NCBI RefSeq assembly: GCF_007097265.1
Contig: NZ_VJZP01000011.1
Coordinates: 46,697 to 110,696, forward strand
Direction of reading: 5' to 3'
Origin: Flavobacterium gawalongense
Lineage (GTDB): Bacteria > Bacteroidota > Bacteroidia > Flavobacteriales > Flavobacteriaceae
DNA: 64,000 nucleotides
The notes under the pieces are model-generated. The model did not search any database and had not been told where the DNA came from. It was given only the letters and a program-made list of their open reading frames with translations. Positions 9,911 through 19,088 of this stretch are shown here, in pieces; the stretch's first letter is position 1, and each line of letters starts with the position of its first letter. The translations under genes were made by a program, and so were the position numbers.

Positions 9911-9932
9911 AACGCCAACTTAAGTTAGCGTT
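9911..9932 (-). terminator. Terminator overlapping the fic stop codon
   Basis: AACGC..AACTT pairs with AAGTT..GCGTT, preceded on the plus strand by a run of A that becomes the U-tract on the minus strand. The stem contains the stop codon of the fic gene (9925-9927). Confidence 0.75.
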
Positions 9933-10878
9933 TTCTTTTTCTGGTTGCCATGTAATCCTCGACGGCTTCTCTTGTTGTAAGCCAGTTCCGACCTTCTTTG
10001 TAAGCATCAATTTTTCCTGTCCTGGCTAATAAACTAATGTATTCTTGACCATAAGGCATATTAGGTTCTTGAACTAAATTTGAAATTGCTACATATTCTT
10101 TGTCATTTCCGGGCAATGAATTGATATAAATATTCAGCGTCCTTTCAAGGGATTGACACATCAAAAGGGTAAGTTTTTGATAATTACCGCCATTAGCTTG
10201 ATTAAGAGCTTCATAATATTTCTTTCTGTCATTTTTTAAGATTATGGCAGGTGGAAAACCAGAACGCATCAATAATAAATTCATTGCCAAGCGAACCGTA
10301 CGACCATTTCCATCAAAGAAAGGATGTATCCAAACTAATTTATGATGAAAAACAGTTGCTAGCTCAATATCATTAAGCTGCAAAGGATTTGTATTTATGA
10401 AATCAATTAATTCATCCAGTAAATCTGGAACTTTATTTGCATTTGGCGGAGTAAAATTTGCTCCTGTAATACGAACACCTCCATTGCGAATGCGCCCCGC
10501 AAAGTCATCTTCAATAGAACGTAAAACTAATCCATGCAAAGACAAAATGTCTATACTTCTTAAATTATAATCTTCATTTACAATGGAATATAAATAGTTA
10601 ATGGCTTTATCGTGATTGTGGGTTTCAAAATGTTCTCTAAGTGATTTTCCTTTAATGGTAATACCTTCTTGAATAACCATTTGTGTCTCCCGAAGACTCA
10701 TTGTATTTCCTTCAATGCTATTAGAGTTATAGGTCCATTCAATGGAGAGACTTTCCCTGATTTTATGCAAAGCGATATTTGGCAATGGTCTGCTGGTTTG
10801 CAAAACTTGCTTTTTTTCATGCAATCTTTCAAAAGATGTTTGAAATTCTTCTCGATAGTTTAAGTCTATGTTCCACAT
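9925..10878 (-). CDS. Fic-domain protein with C-terminal excisionase-like helix domain
   Basis: A 317-residue protein expected to transfer AMP (or another NMP) onto protein hydroxyls. The active-site motif HPFFDGNGRTVR is complete (residues 185-196). An N-terminal autoinhibitory motif of the form [S/T]xxxE[G/N] is present (Ser52..Glu56-Gly57 in SNSIEG), so this is a class II, self-inhibited enzyme. The C-terminal segment (about 270-312: YISLLARTGKIDAYKEGRNW) resembles a MerR/excisionase-type DNA-binding helix pair. A 13-bp inverted repeat spans the promoter just upstream, so autorepression is likely. Target proteins are unknown. Confidence 0.9.
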   Translation of the reverse strand: MWNIDLNYREEFQTSFERLHEKKQVLQTSRPLPNIALHKIRESLSIEWTYNSNSIEGNTMSLRETQMVIQEGITIKGKSLREHFETHNHDKAINYLYSIVNEDYNLRSIDILSLHGLVLRSIEDDFAGRIRNGGVRITGANFTPPNANKVPDLLDELIDFINTNPLQLNDIELATVFHHKLVWIHPFFDGNGRTVRLAMNLLLMRSGFPPAIILKNDRKKYYEALNQANGGNYQKLTLLMCQSLERTLNIYINSLPGNDKEYVAISNLVQEPNMPYGQEYISLLARTGKIDAYKEGRNWLTTREAVEDYMATRKRKR

Positions 10879-10886
10879 AATGACAA

Positions 10887-10894
10887 CAAAGATA
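10887..10894 (-). promoter_or_regulatory. -7 box of the fic promoter (TATCTTTG)
   Basis: A TAnnTTTG match 9 bp upstream of the fic start codon, adjacent to the inner half of the palindrome at 10899-10940. Confidence 0.55.
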
Positions 10895-10898
10895 CTTA

Positions 10899-10940
10899 TT
10901 AATATCGGATAAATAATATTTTAATACTATCCGATATTAA
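10899..10940. promoter_or_regulatory. 13-bp inverted repeat, candidate operator of the first fic gene
   Basis: Perfect arms TTAATATCGGATA and TATCCGATATTAA (10899-10911 and 10928-10940) are separated by 16 bp. The inner arm sits where the spacer and -33 region should be, directly upstream of the TATCTTTG box. No U-tract follows, which argues against a terminator for the upstream chloride-channel gene that ends at 10943. Confidence 0.6.
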
Positions 10941-10942
10941 AA

Positions 10943-12727
10943 TTAATCTATTGTCATTGATTTCAGTTTGGTTCTGTAGGCTTCCAGCGCTATAGATTTA
11001 GAAATAAAACCGTAGTATTTCTCATCTTTGAGTACTGGTAGAAAAACAACTTTCGCCTTTTCAAATTTATTCATTACAGTTTCCATACTATCCTCTGGTG
11101 AAATTATTTCTATAGGCGGAATCATAATTTCTTTTATCAAAGTAAATTTTACCCGATAAGGATTGAAAATAATTTCTCTGATAGTATTAAAATGAACGAT
11201 ACCTACCATTTTTTTGTCTTTATCTACGACAGCAAAAATAACTTGATTTGAATGTGAAATTAAATCAACTAATTTCTCTAGATTTTCATCCGGAGAAACA
11301 GTTAAATAGTCAGTTTGAATGATGGCGTTAGTATCTAATGTTGAAAGTATATTTGTGTCTTTATTACTGGTAAAAGCATGTCCTTTTTTGGCTAAATTTT
11401 TCACGTCCATAGAATGCTTTTCAAATCGTTTTGAAATGGCAAAACTGATAGAGGAAACTATCATAAGAGGAATCATTAAGTTGTAACCTCCCGTAATTTC
11501 TGCTATTAGAAAAATGGCTGTTAATGGTGCATGAAACAATCCACTTAAAATTCCTGCCATTCCTACCATTGTAAAATTACTTATAGGTAATTTGGTAATC
11601 CCTGTTAGATTTAGAAATTTGGAAAAGAAAAAACCAACATAAGAACCCAAAAATAGGGAAGGAGCAAAGTTACCCCCGTTTCCCCCGCTACTTAAGGTTA
11701 TTCCAGTTGCAAAAACCTTTATCATCATGGTGCAACCCACAAAAAGTAAAAGTGCCCAACTGTTATTTCTGAAACTGCTGAATAATGTGTTTTCAAGTAA
11801 TTGCCCAGGATTATTTTCAGATAAGGTTTTAATACTTTCATAACCTTCTCCAAAAAGTGTTGGGAAAATAAAAATAAGAATGGCTAAAATGGAAGAACCA
11901 AACAGTGCTTTCTTGTAAGGACTGAGTTTTAGCCGAGCAAAAAAATGTTCTACCCTTTGAAAATTTCGAGAATAATAAACCGAAATAAATCCAGTAAATA
12001 ATCCCAGAAGCACGTAAAAAGGGATATTATGATAGTTAAAAGTTTGTTGTTGTTTAAAAGATAATAAAATGGTCTCATCTAAAGCTATAACAGAAACTAA
12101 AGCACCAGTAGCTGCCGCAATCATAATGGGAGTAAATGCTGAAATGCTTACATCGACCAATAGGACTTCAATAGCAAACAATACTCCGGCAATAGGCGCA
12201 TTAAAAGCTGCGGCAATTCCTGCGGCAACACCACAACCTATCAATAAAGTTCTGTCCTTATAACTTAGATTATATTTTTTGGCATAATTGGATCCAAAAG
12301 CGGCACCAGTAATTACAATAGGACTTTCTAAACCTGCCGAACCTCCTAATCCAACTGTTAGCGAACTGGTTACGATTTGGGCATACATTTGTTTTTTGGG
12401 AATAATACTCGCTTTTTTGGCAACAGCATATAAAATTTGTGAAGTTCCTTTTTGGATTGTTCCTCCCAAAACTCTTTTGACAACAAAAACGGTAAGCAAA
12501 ATACCAATTATTGGCAAAATACTATTGATGAAACCCAATTTTAAAATTCCACTAACATAAGTAGCAAAAGAAAAAACCCAGTGCGCAAAAGTTTTTAAAA
12601 CAATTACAGCAAACGCTGCAGAAATTCCAACTAAAACAGCAGATAAAAAGATAAACTGCTTTGGAGTTAATAAGGATTGCGCTAAAGCAATTACGGTTTC
12701 TAACTTGGATATATATTTTTTGAACAT
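10943..12727 (-). CDS. CLC-family chloride channel/antiporter with C-terminal CBS pair
   Basis: A 594-residue inner-membrane protein with about ten or more hydrophobic segments (residues 20-430) and two CBS domains (about 460-585). The CLC motif SAGLESP keeps the gating glutamate seen in proton-coupled exchangers, and GGNFAPSLFLG gives the GxFxP motif. The GSGIP motif is altered to GGTIQKG. The cytosolic CBS domains usually bind adenine nucleotides. It has its own promoter and may be read on into fic. Whether it is a channel or a Cl-/H+ exchanger is open. Confidence 0.9.
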   Translation of the reverse strand: MFKKYISKLETVIALAQSLLTPKQFIFLSAVLVGISAAFAVIVLKTFAHWVFSFATYVSGILKLGFINSILPIIGILLTVFVVKRVLGGTIQKGTSQILYAVAKKASIIPKKQMYAQIVTSSLTVGLGGSAGLESPIVITGAAFGSNYAKKYNLSYKDRTLLIGCGVAAGIAAAFNAPIAGVLFAIEVLLVDVSISAFTPIMIAAATGALVSVIALDETILLSFKQQQTFNYHNIPFYVLLGLFTGFISVYYSRNFQRVEHFFARLKLSPYKKALFGSSILAILIFIFPTLFGEGYESIKTLSENNPGQLLENTLFSSFRNNSWALLLFVGCTMMIKVFATGITLSSGGNGGNFAPSLFLGSYVGFFFSKFLNLTGITKLPISNFTMVGMAGILSGLFHAPLTAIFLIAEITGGYNLMIPLMIVSSISFAISKRFEKHSMDVKNLAKKGHAFTSNKDTNILSTLDTNAIIQTDYLTVSPDENLEKLVDLISHSNQVIFAVVDKDKKMVGIVHFNTIREIIFNPYRVKFTLIKEIMIPPIEIISPEDSMETVMNKFEKAKVVFLPVLKDEKYYGFISKSIALEAYRTKLKSMTID

Positions 12728-12748
12728 TATAATTTTTTAAAAGGGGTG

Positions 12749-12777
12749 CAAAACTACTACTATTTTAAGGGCAACAA
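12749..12777 (-). promoter_or_regulatory. Promoter of the CLC gene
   Basis: On the minus strand TTG (12775-12777), 18 bp, then TAGTTTTG (12749-12756) fit the Bacteroidota -33/-7 pattern. They lie 22 bp upstream of the start and overlap the end of the AlkD-like gene. Confidence 0.6.
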
Positions 12778-13439
12778 ATATTTTTCAAGGCTTCTTTTTT
12801 GCTTAATGGTTTTAAATTATTGTTAGCAACAAATTGCTTCACCGCTTCAGGATTTGACTTTGCATATTCCCGTAAGGCCCAGCCAATTGCTTTTTGAATA
12901 AAAAATTCCTTGGAATGCGTTTGTTTTAAGCATTCAGAAAATAAAAAATCGGAATTTGTTTTTTGTTTGTAATTCAATTGGAATAAAATAGCACTTCTAT
13001 TCAACCACATATTTTCTGACTTTGAAAATCGTTCTAATGTGTTTTTGGTTTCCAATGGAAATTCTAATAAATATTCTCCTAAAATGTACTTTGCAATTGT
13101 ATCCACACTGTCCCACCAAGAATTAGTGAGTATCAGTTTTTCAATCAGTTGAATATCCTCAAGGTTATAATTTCCTTTTAGTTCTTTTATCAAAATTTCA
13201 ATAGCGCAATAATGAAATTCGCGTTCTTGTTTTGAATATAATGATAAAGCAATTTGTCTTGCGTTTGCCGCAACTTCTTGCTTATTTTCTTTCCAAATTT
13301 CTTTGAAAATGCGTCTTCGTTCCTCCGTTTTAATTCCAAAAAAAGGAAAATTATTTTTCATGTATTTTGCCATAGCAAAAGCATTTTCCGGATTTTTATT
13401 TGCTGCAAAAGCGTTTTCTAATGCTGTAATAAAATTCAT
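12765..13439 (-). CDS. AlkD-like DNA alkylation repair protein
   Basis: A HEAT-like helical-repeat protein of the DNA alkylation repair (AlkD) family, which excises bulky or cationic N3- and N7-alkylpurines. About 224 residues. The conserved segment TNSWWDSVDTIA carries the Trp and Asp expected of the active site, and MWLNRSAILFQL carries the conserved Arg. An upstream ATG at 13460 is possible, but it falls inside a CCTGAGCGCAGTCGAAGG intergenic repeat. The start at 13439 (MNFITALENA) fits the family better. It lies about 40 bp downstream of the second gamma-glutamyltransferase gene. Confidence 0.88.
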   Translation of the reverse strand: MNFITALENAFAANKNPENAFAMAKYMKNNFPFFGIKTEERRRIFKEIWKENKQEVAANARQIALSLYSKQEREFHYCAIEILIKELKGNYNLEDIQLIEKLILTNSWWDSVDTIAKYILGEYLLEFPLETKNTLERFSKSENMWLNRSAILFQLNYKQKTNSDFLFSECLKQTHSKEFFIQKAIGWALREYAKSNPEAVKQFVANNNLKPLSKKEALKNICCP

Positions 13440-13454
13440 AAATATTAAATTTGT

Positions 13455-13479
13455 CGTCATCCTGAGCGCAGTCGAAGGG
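13455..13479. repeat. CCTGAGCGCAGTCGAAGG intergenic motif
   Basis: A short GC-rich motif between the ggt stop and the AlkD-like start. Similar words occur near 6053-6070 and, in a hairpin, at 57550-57613. It looks like a dispersed repeat. Confidence 0.5.
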
Positions 13480-15165
13480 CTAAAATCCTACGGCTTTATC
13501 ATCTCCTCTAAAATCGGCTCCTCCTTCTAAAGTTTGATTTGGCAGAACCAAAATTGCATCTACTTTTCCTATTACGGGAGTTGTTTTTTCATTGATTTTA
13601 TATCCTTTTGATTTTAAAATATCGAATGTTTTAGTGTCGAATGTATTGGGTTCAAAAGTAATTAAATCGGGTAACCATTGGTGATGAAAACGTGGCGCAT
13701 TTACCGCTTCCTGCATGCTCAAACTGTATTCATAAACATTTAAGATGGTTTGTAATACCGATGTGATTATCGTAGAACCCCCTGGCGAACCAACCACCAT
13801 AAATAATTTTTCGTTTTTCTCCACTATTGTGGGCGTCATAGAACTTAACATCCTTTTTTGAGGCGCAATACTATTGGCTTCATTTCCTACTAATCCAAAC
13901 ATATTAGGCTCACCAGGCTTAGTGCTAAAATCGTCCATTTCATTGTTTAGGAAAAAGCCCAATGCATCACAATAATATTTAGAACCATAACCTGCATTTA
14001 GCGTTGTTGTGGCTGCAATTGCGTTACCAAATTGATCCACAATAGAATAATGTGTAGTTTCGGTACTTTCATTATAATTTACATTCCCTTCTTTGATATC
14101 CGATGAAAGGGTGGCTTTATCAAAATTAAAATTAGCCATTCTTTGTTTTAAATAGTCATCAGCCATTAATGCTTTAAGTGGAATCTTTACAAAATCAGGA
14201 TCGCCCAGAAAATAACTTCGGTCTGCATAGGCTCTTCTTTCGGCTTCAACAATAACTTGTATAGATTTGGATGAATTATGTCCCATTTTTTCTAAATCGT
14301 AAGGAGCAATCATTTTAAATATTTGAGCCAAACATATTCCGCCACTACTAGGTGGTGGCATCGAAATAATTTTTAGATCTTTATACTTAAAAGTAAGTGG
14401 TGTTCTCCATTTGGCTTCATATTTAGCCAAATCTTCCATAGTAATTATAGCTCCTTTTTCTTGAAGGTATTGGACTAATATTTTTGCGGTTTCTCCTTTG
14501 TAAAATTCATCTCTGCCATTTTTAGAAATTCGTCTTAATGTGGCTGCCAGAGCAGGGTATTTAATCGTATCATTTTCTTTAAAAACAGTTGACAGTAGTG
14601 AATTGACTCCGTTTATTTTTATAAGTTCATTTCGGTATTCATTCAGACGTTTTTCTTGTTTATTAGTAACAATAACTCCGCGTTCCGCTAATTCAATTAC
14701 GGGTTTCAATATTTCTTCGATAGGCAAGGATCCTAATTTTTTATGTACTTCAAATACGCCTGCAATAGTTCCCGGTATTCCAATAGCGAGGGCTGTAGTT
14801 GTACTTTTTCCTTTAATAACATTTCCTTTATCGTCAAGAAACATGTCTTTTGTGGCTGCCAATGGCGCTTTTTCGCGATAATCCAAAGTTCCAGTTTCGC
14901 CATTTGCTTTTCGATATACCATAAAACCACCACCACCAAGATTTCCTGCGTATGGATAGGCTACAGCAAGAGCTAATTCAGTTGCAACCATTGCATCAAA
15001 AGCATTTCCTCCTTTATTCATGATTTCAACACCTATTTTTGAAGCTTCTTCACGAGCCGAAACTACCATTGCTTTATCAACAACAAGCCCGGTAGGCTTT
15101 ACCATAACACTTTGAGTTTTACAACCAACACAAAAAACACTCAATAGAATAATAATTTTTTTCAT
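13480..15165 (-). CDS. ggt: Gamma-glutamyltransferase lipoprotein (downstream copy)
   Basis: A 561-residue exported gamma-glutamyltransferase that cleaves the gamma-glutamyl bond of glutathione and related compounds. The signal ends in VGC (Cys15), so it is a lipoprotein. The nucleophile-bearing motif TTHYSIVD (near residue 370) is intact and would be the new N-terminus after autocleavage. Substrate-binding stretches MLSSMTPTIV and GSPGGSTIITSVLQ are present. It is a tandem paralogue of the gene 33 bp upstream; the two are collinear and of the same length. Ends at the characteristic GGADxRGDxxAVGF. Confidence 0.93.
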   Translation of the reverse strand: MKKIIILLSVFCVGCKTQSVMVKPTGLVVDKAMVVSAREEASKIGVEIMNKGGNAFDAMVATELALAVAYPYAGNLGGGGFMVYRKANGETGTLDYREKAPLAATKDMFLDDKGNVIKGKSTTTALAIGIPGTIAGVFEVHKKLGSLPIEEILKPVIELAERGVIVTNKQEKRLNEYRNELIKINGVNSLLSTVFKENDTIKYPALAATLRRISKNGRDEFYKGETAKILVQYLQEKGAIITMEDLAKYEAKWRTPLTFKYKDLKIISMPPPSSGGICLAQIFKMIAPYDLEKMGHNSSKSIQVIVEAERRAYADRSYFLGDPDFVKIPLKALMADDYLKQRMANFNFDKATLSSDIKEGNVNYNESTETTHYSIVDQFGNAIAATTTLNAGYGSKYYCDALGFFLNNEMDDFSTKPGEPNMFGLVGNEANSIAPQKRMLSSMTPTIVEKNEKLFMVVGSPGGSTIITSVLQTILNVYEYSLSMQEAVNAPRFHHQWLPDLITFEPNTFDTKTFDILKSKGYKINEKTTPVIGKVDAILVLPNQTLEGGADFRGDDKAVGF

Positions 15166-15198
15166 TCGGATAGTATAAATTAAACAACAAATAGACTT

Positions 15199-16884
15199 TT
15201 AAAAACCAACGGCTTTATTGTCACCTCTTTTATCTGCGCCACCTTCAAGCTTACTATTTGGTAACACTAAAACTGCATCTACTTCACCAATTATTTCTTT
15301 GTTTTTTTCATTGATCAAGTATCCTTTTTTCTTTAAATTCTTTAATAATTCTTTATCGAATGAATTAGGTTCAAAAGTAATCTCATCTGGTAACCATTGA
15401 TGATGAAAACGGGGTGCATTTACAGCTTCTTGCATGCTCATGCCAAATTCATACACATTCAATATCGTTTGTAAAACCGATGTGATTATAGTAGAACCTC
15501 CAGGTGTTCCAACAACCATAAAAAGTTTTCCGTTTTTTTCTACAATGGTTGGAGACATGGAGCTCAGCATTCTTTTTTCGGGAGCAATGCTATTGGCTTC
15601 AGTTCCTGTAAGTCCATATAAGTTTGGAACTCCTGGTTTGGCACTAAAATCATCCATTTGATTATTCAAAAAGAAACCCAATTCATCGCAATATATTTTA
15701 GAACCATAATTATCATTTAAAGTAGTCGTTGCCGAAACGGCATTTCCGTCGGTATCAACAATAGAATAATGAGTAGTTTGTTTGCTTTCATAACCTTTGA
15801 TTTCTCCGTTAGCAATATCCGAAGATTTTGATGCTTTGTCGAATGAAAAATCACTCATTCTGCTCTTTAAATAAGTTGGGTCGACTAATTCTTTCATTGG
15901 AAGTTTAACAAAATCAGGATCTCCCAAGAAATAATTTCTGTCGGCATACGCTCTTCTTTCTGCTTCAGTAATCAGCTGAATCGCTTTTGGACTATTATGC
16001 CCCATTTGTGAAAGGTTGAAAGGCTCAATCATTTCCATGATTTGATTCAGACAAATACCGCCACTGCTCGGGGGAGACATCGATATAATCTTTAAATCTT
16101 TATATTCAAATGTTATTGGCGTTCTCCATTTGGCATCGTATTTATTTAAATCTTCAAATGTCATATTTCCTCCTTTTTTAGCAAGAAAAATAACTAACTT
16201 TTGAGCTGTTTCTCCTTTGTAAAATTCATCTCGACCGTTTTTGGCAATTCTTTTTAGTGTTGCTGCCAAAGCTGGATACTTTATAGTGTCATTTTCTTTG
16301 TATTCTTTTGAAAATAGGCTGTTTGGCCCATTACTTTTAATGAAAGAAGCTCTATAAGCAGCTAGGCTTTCGGCTTGAAATTTAGTTACTATAACTCCTT
16401 TTTCTGCCAAGGCAATTACAGGTTTTAGAATTTCGCTTATTGGTAAAGAACCATATTTTTTGTGTACTTCAAATATTCCTGCAATCGTACCCGGAATACC
16501 CGAAGCCAAAGCTGTTTCTCTACTTTTACCTTCTATTACATTTCCTTTTTCATCCAGAAACATATCTTTAGTAGCAGCCAGTGGCGCTTTTTCTCTATAA
16601 TCTATAGCACCTGTTTCGCCATTGGCTTTTCTAAAGACCATAAAGCCACCACCGCCAATATTTCCTGCTTGTGGATAAGAAACTGCCAGAGCCAACTCTG
16701 TCGCTACCATCGCGTCAAAGGCATTTCCGCCTTCTTTCATGATTTCTACGCCTATTTTTGAAGCTTCTTCACGTGCCGAAACAATCATGGCTTTAGGAGT
16801 TACTAAACCTGTTGGTTCAACTATTTTTTCATTCGATTTGCAACCTAAAACGGCAAAAGCAAGAAGTAGTATTATTTTTTTCAT
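15199..16884 (-). CDS. ggt: Gamma-glutamyltransferase lipoprotein (upstream copy)
   Basis: A 561-residue paralogue of the neighbouring gene with lipobox VLGC (Cys15), catalytic TTHYSIVD, MLSSMSPTIV and GTPGGSTIITSVLQ. Its start codon overlaps the stop of the ACP phosphodiesterase-like gene by 4 bp (ATGA type), indicating translational coupling. Expected to act in the periplasm or on the membrane surface in glutathione salvage. Both copies keep all visible catalytic motifs, so neither appears inactive. They have diverged enough to suggest an old duplication with possible split substrate preference. Confidence 0.93.
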   Translation of the reverse strand: MKKIILLLAFAVLGCKSNEKIVEPTGLVTPKAMIVSAREEASKIGVEIMKEGGNAFDAMVATELALAVSYPQAGNIGGGGFMVFRKANGETGAIDYREKAPLAATKDMFLDEKGNVIEGKSRETALASGIPGTIAGIFEVHKKYGSLPISEILKPVIALAEKGVIVTKFQAESLAAYRASFIKSNGPNSLFSKEYKENDTIKYPALAATLKRIAKNGRDEFYKGETAQKLVIFLAKKGGNMTFEDLNKYDAKWRTPITFEYKDLKIISMSPPSSGGICLNQIMEMIEPFNLSQMGHNSPKAIQLITEAERRAYADRNYFLGDPDFVKLPMKELVDPTYLKSRMSDFSFDKASKSSDIANGEIKGYESKQTTHYSIVDTDGNAVSATTTLNDNYGSKIYCDELGFFLNNQMDDFSAKPGVPNLYGLTGTEANSIAPEKRMLSSMSPTIVEKNGKLFMVVGTPGGSTIITSVLQTILNVYEFGMSMQEAVNAPRFHHQWLPDEITFEPNSFDKELLKNLKKKGYLINEKNKEIIGEVDAVLVLPNSKLEGGADKRGDNKAVGF

Positions 16885-17465
16885 AAAGTAATTATTTTAT
16901 CATTTGAGTAAATTATTAATTCTTCAAAAAAATTGGTGAACTCATTTTCAAAATCCAAATAAAATTCAGAAAGTTCATTGGTAGCAAATCGCATTTTAGA
17001 TTCGTTTTTGGTACGGTGATCCATTTGCGTCAAAATTCGATTAATTCCCTCCACTGTTTGATAACTCACCAACCAATTGTGTTGGATCATGTACGGCATT
17101 ATTTCTTTGGTTCTGTCTGAAAGAATATTTTTATTATCGTGTAAAGATTGATAAAAGCGTTCTACAAATTTTTCTAGTTTTTCATCAGAATAGTTCTGCC
17201 AGTTTTTCGCCAAAAAATGGTCATAAAAAACATCCACAATTACACCGGCATAATGATGGTAATTTTCATGTAGGCGTTTGGTACTTTGTCTAAAAATGGG
17301 ATGTGCATCTGTAAAAGTGTCAATGGCACGATGCAGAATGATTCCTTTTTGTATTTCTAAAGGATAACTTTCAAAATGTTTTCCACGAATTCCATCGGCC
17401 ATGAAATTGCCAATTTTGATTAAATCATTGTCACCGGAAAGATAGATGTGTGCTAAAAAATTCAT
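16881..17465 (-). CDS. Acyl carrier protein phosphodiesterase-like protein (DUF479)
   Basis: A 194-residue HD-fold-like protein of the AcpH family, which removes 4'-phosphopantetheine from holo-ACP. The family N-terminus MNFLAHIYLSG, with GNFMADGIRG and the metal-site-like HRAIDTFTDAHPIF (near residue 45), is present, as are YDHFLAKNW and the C-terminal helical part. First gene of the run with the two ggt genes and the AlkD-like gene. The enzyme call comes from the family; substrate is unproven in Bacteroidota. Confidence 0.85.
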   Translation of the reverse strand: MNFLAHIYLSGDNDLIKIGNFMADGIRGKHFESYPLEIQKGIILHRAIDTFTDAHPIFRQSTKRLHENYHHYAGVIVDVFYDHFLAKNWQNYSDEKLEKFVERFYQSLHDNKNILSDRTKEIMPYMIQHNWLVSYQTVEGINRILTQMDHRTKNESKMRFATNELSEFYLDFENEFTNFFEELIIYSNDKIITL

Positions 17466-17532
17466 TCGCCTAATTTAGGAATTTAAATGATGAATTTTGA
17501 ATTCTAAATGACTTTTATAAACCGTCAATTAT

Positions 17533-17540
17533 TATATTTG
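17533..17540 (+). promoter_or_regulatory. -7 box of the glmM promoter (TATATTTG)
   Basis: A TAnnTTTG match 44 bp upstream of the glmM start, in the divergent region with the DUF479 gene. No obvious TTG at -33. Confidence 0.5.
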
Positions 17541-17584
17541 TGAGCAAATTAAAATTTATAATTCAAAAATTAAAATAATAATCA

Positions 17585-18973
17585 ATGACTTTAATAAAAT
17601 CAATATCAGGAATTCGTGGAACAATAGGAGGTAAAGTAGGTGATAATCTGACACCTGTTGATGCAGTTAAATTTGCTTCGGCGTATGGAACTTGGTTGAA
17701 AAAATATATTGGAAAAGAAAAAATCACGGTTGTTGTAGGTCGTGACGCCCGTATTTCGGGACCAATGATTCACAATTTGGTGGTAAATACTTTAATTGGT
17801 TTAGGAATTGACGTGATTGATTTGGGGCTTTCGACAACGCCAACCGTTGAAGTGGCTGTTCCTCTTGAAAAAGCGGAAGGCGGAATTATCCTTACTGCTT
17901 CGCACAATCCAAAACAATGGAATGCCTTGAAATTATTGAATGAAAAAGGAGAATTCCTGAATGGTGCAGAAGGACTTAAAATTCTTGAAATTGCTGAAGC
18001 GGAAGCTTTCGATTTCTCGGATGTGGATGATTTAGGAGCCATTATGATTAACGATGCGTACATGGATATTCATATTGATGAAGTATTGAATTTACCATTG
18101 GTGGATATTGATGCAGTAAAAGCGGCTAAATTTAAAGTGGTTGTTGATGGCGTAAACTCTTCTGGAGGAATTATTATCCCAAGATTATTGGAATTAATGG
18201 GCGTTGAAGTGGTAGAATTATACTGTGAACCAAACGGACATTTTCCTCATAATCCGGAACCTTTAAAAGAGCATTTGACTGATATTTCAGAATTGGTTGT
18301 CAAAGAAAAAGCACATTTAGGAATCGTGGTTGATCCTGATGTTGATCGTTTGGCTTTCATTTGCGAAGATGGAGAAATGTTTGGGGAAGAATATACATTA
18401 GTGGCTTGTGCCGATTATGTTTTGAGTAAAACCACAGGAAATACAGTTTCTAATATGTCTTCTTCTCGTGCATTACGTGATGTGACTAACAAGCATAACG
18501 GAAACTACGAAGCCAGTGCAGTAGGTGAAGTGAATGTTGTAGAATTGATGAAGAAGAATAATGCCGTAATAGGCGGAGAAGGTAATGGCGGAATCATTTA
18601 TCCTGAATCGCATTACGGTCGGGATAGTTTGGTGGGAGTAGCCTTATTTTTGACGCATTTGGCAAACAAAAAAATGACAGTTTCTGCTTTACGTGCTTCG
18701 TATCCGGAATATTATATGAGCAAAAACAAAATTGAATTGACACCTCAAATTGATGTTGATGCCATTCTTGTTGCCATGACGGAAAAATATAAAAACGAAG
18801 ATATTACAACTATTGATGGTGTGAAAATTGATTTTGCTAACGAATGGGTACATTTAAGAAAATCGAACACGGAACCGATTATTCGTATTTATACCGAAGC
18901 GGCTTCACAAGAAAAAGCCGATACATTGGCGTTAAGGATTATTGATGAAATAAAAGCGGTGGCTGGAATTTAA
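17585..18973 (+). CDS. glmM: Phosphoglucosamine mutase
   Basis: A 462-residue alpha-D-phosphohexomutase. It should convert glucosamine-6-phosphate to glucosamine-1-phosphate for UDP-GlcNAc, peptidoglycan and LPS. The phosphoserine loop TASHNPKQWN is at Ser106, the Mg-binding loop DPDVDRLAF near 250, the sugar-binding loop GEGNGG near 331, and the phosphate-binding RKSNTEPIIR near 427. A phosphomannomutase role is possible, since the families overlap, but glmM is the usual assignment for this Bacteroidota clade. Monocistronic with a strong terminator. Confidence 0.87.
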   Translation: MTLIKSISGIRGTIGGKVGDNLTPVDAVKFASAYGTWLKKYIGKEKITVVVGRDARISGPMIHNLVVNTLIGLGIDVIDLGLSTTPTVEVAVPLEKAEGGIILTASHNPKQWNALKLLNEKGEFLNGAEGLKILEIAEAEAFDFSDVDDLGAIMINDAYMDIHIDEVLNLPLVDIDAVKAAKFKVVVDGVNSSGGIIIPRLLELMGVEVVELYCEPNGHFPHNPEPLKEHLTDISELVVKEKAHLGIVVDPDVDRLAFICEDGEMFGEEYTLVACADYVLSKTTGNTVSNMSSSRALRDVTNKHNGNYEASAVGEVNVVELMKKNNAVIGGEGNGGIIYPESHYGRDSLVGVALFLTHLANKKMTVSALRASYPEYYMSKNKIELTPQIDVDAILVAMTEKYKNEDITTIDGVKIDFANEWVHLRKSNTEPIIRIYTEAASQEKADTLALRIIDEIKAVAGI

Positions 18974-18996
18974 AGCGACTATTTTTTAAATTAATG

Positions 18997-19034
18997 ACCC
19001 TTTCAGAGTATCACCTTTGAAAGGGTTTTGTTTT
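18997..19034 (+). terminator. Terminator of glmM (ACCCTTTCA module)
   Basis: A 9-bp stem ACCCTTTCA / TGAAAGGGT (18997-19005 with 19018-19026) is followed by TTTTGTTTTT. The same module recurs at 27868-27905, and a decayed one is at 20817-20847. Confidence 0.88.
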
Positions 19035-19088
19035 TAATAAACAGTTATTTTCTAAGAAATGATTGCTTGTTCATTTTTGCAAATTAAA

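Noticed and set aside
10899..10940. Terminator of the chloride-channel gene
   Set aside because: The inverted repeat has a 16-bp gap and no U-tract on the minus strand, and it sits next to a -7 box.
13437..13460. ATG at 13460 as start of the AlkD-like gene
   Set aside because: The codon lies within a dispersed repeat; the start at 13439 is more in line with the family.
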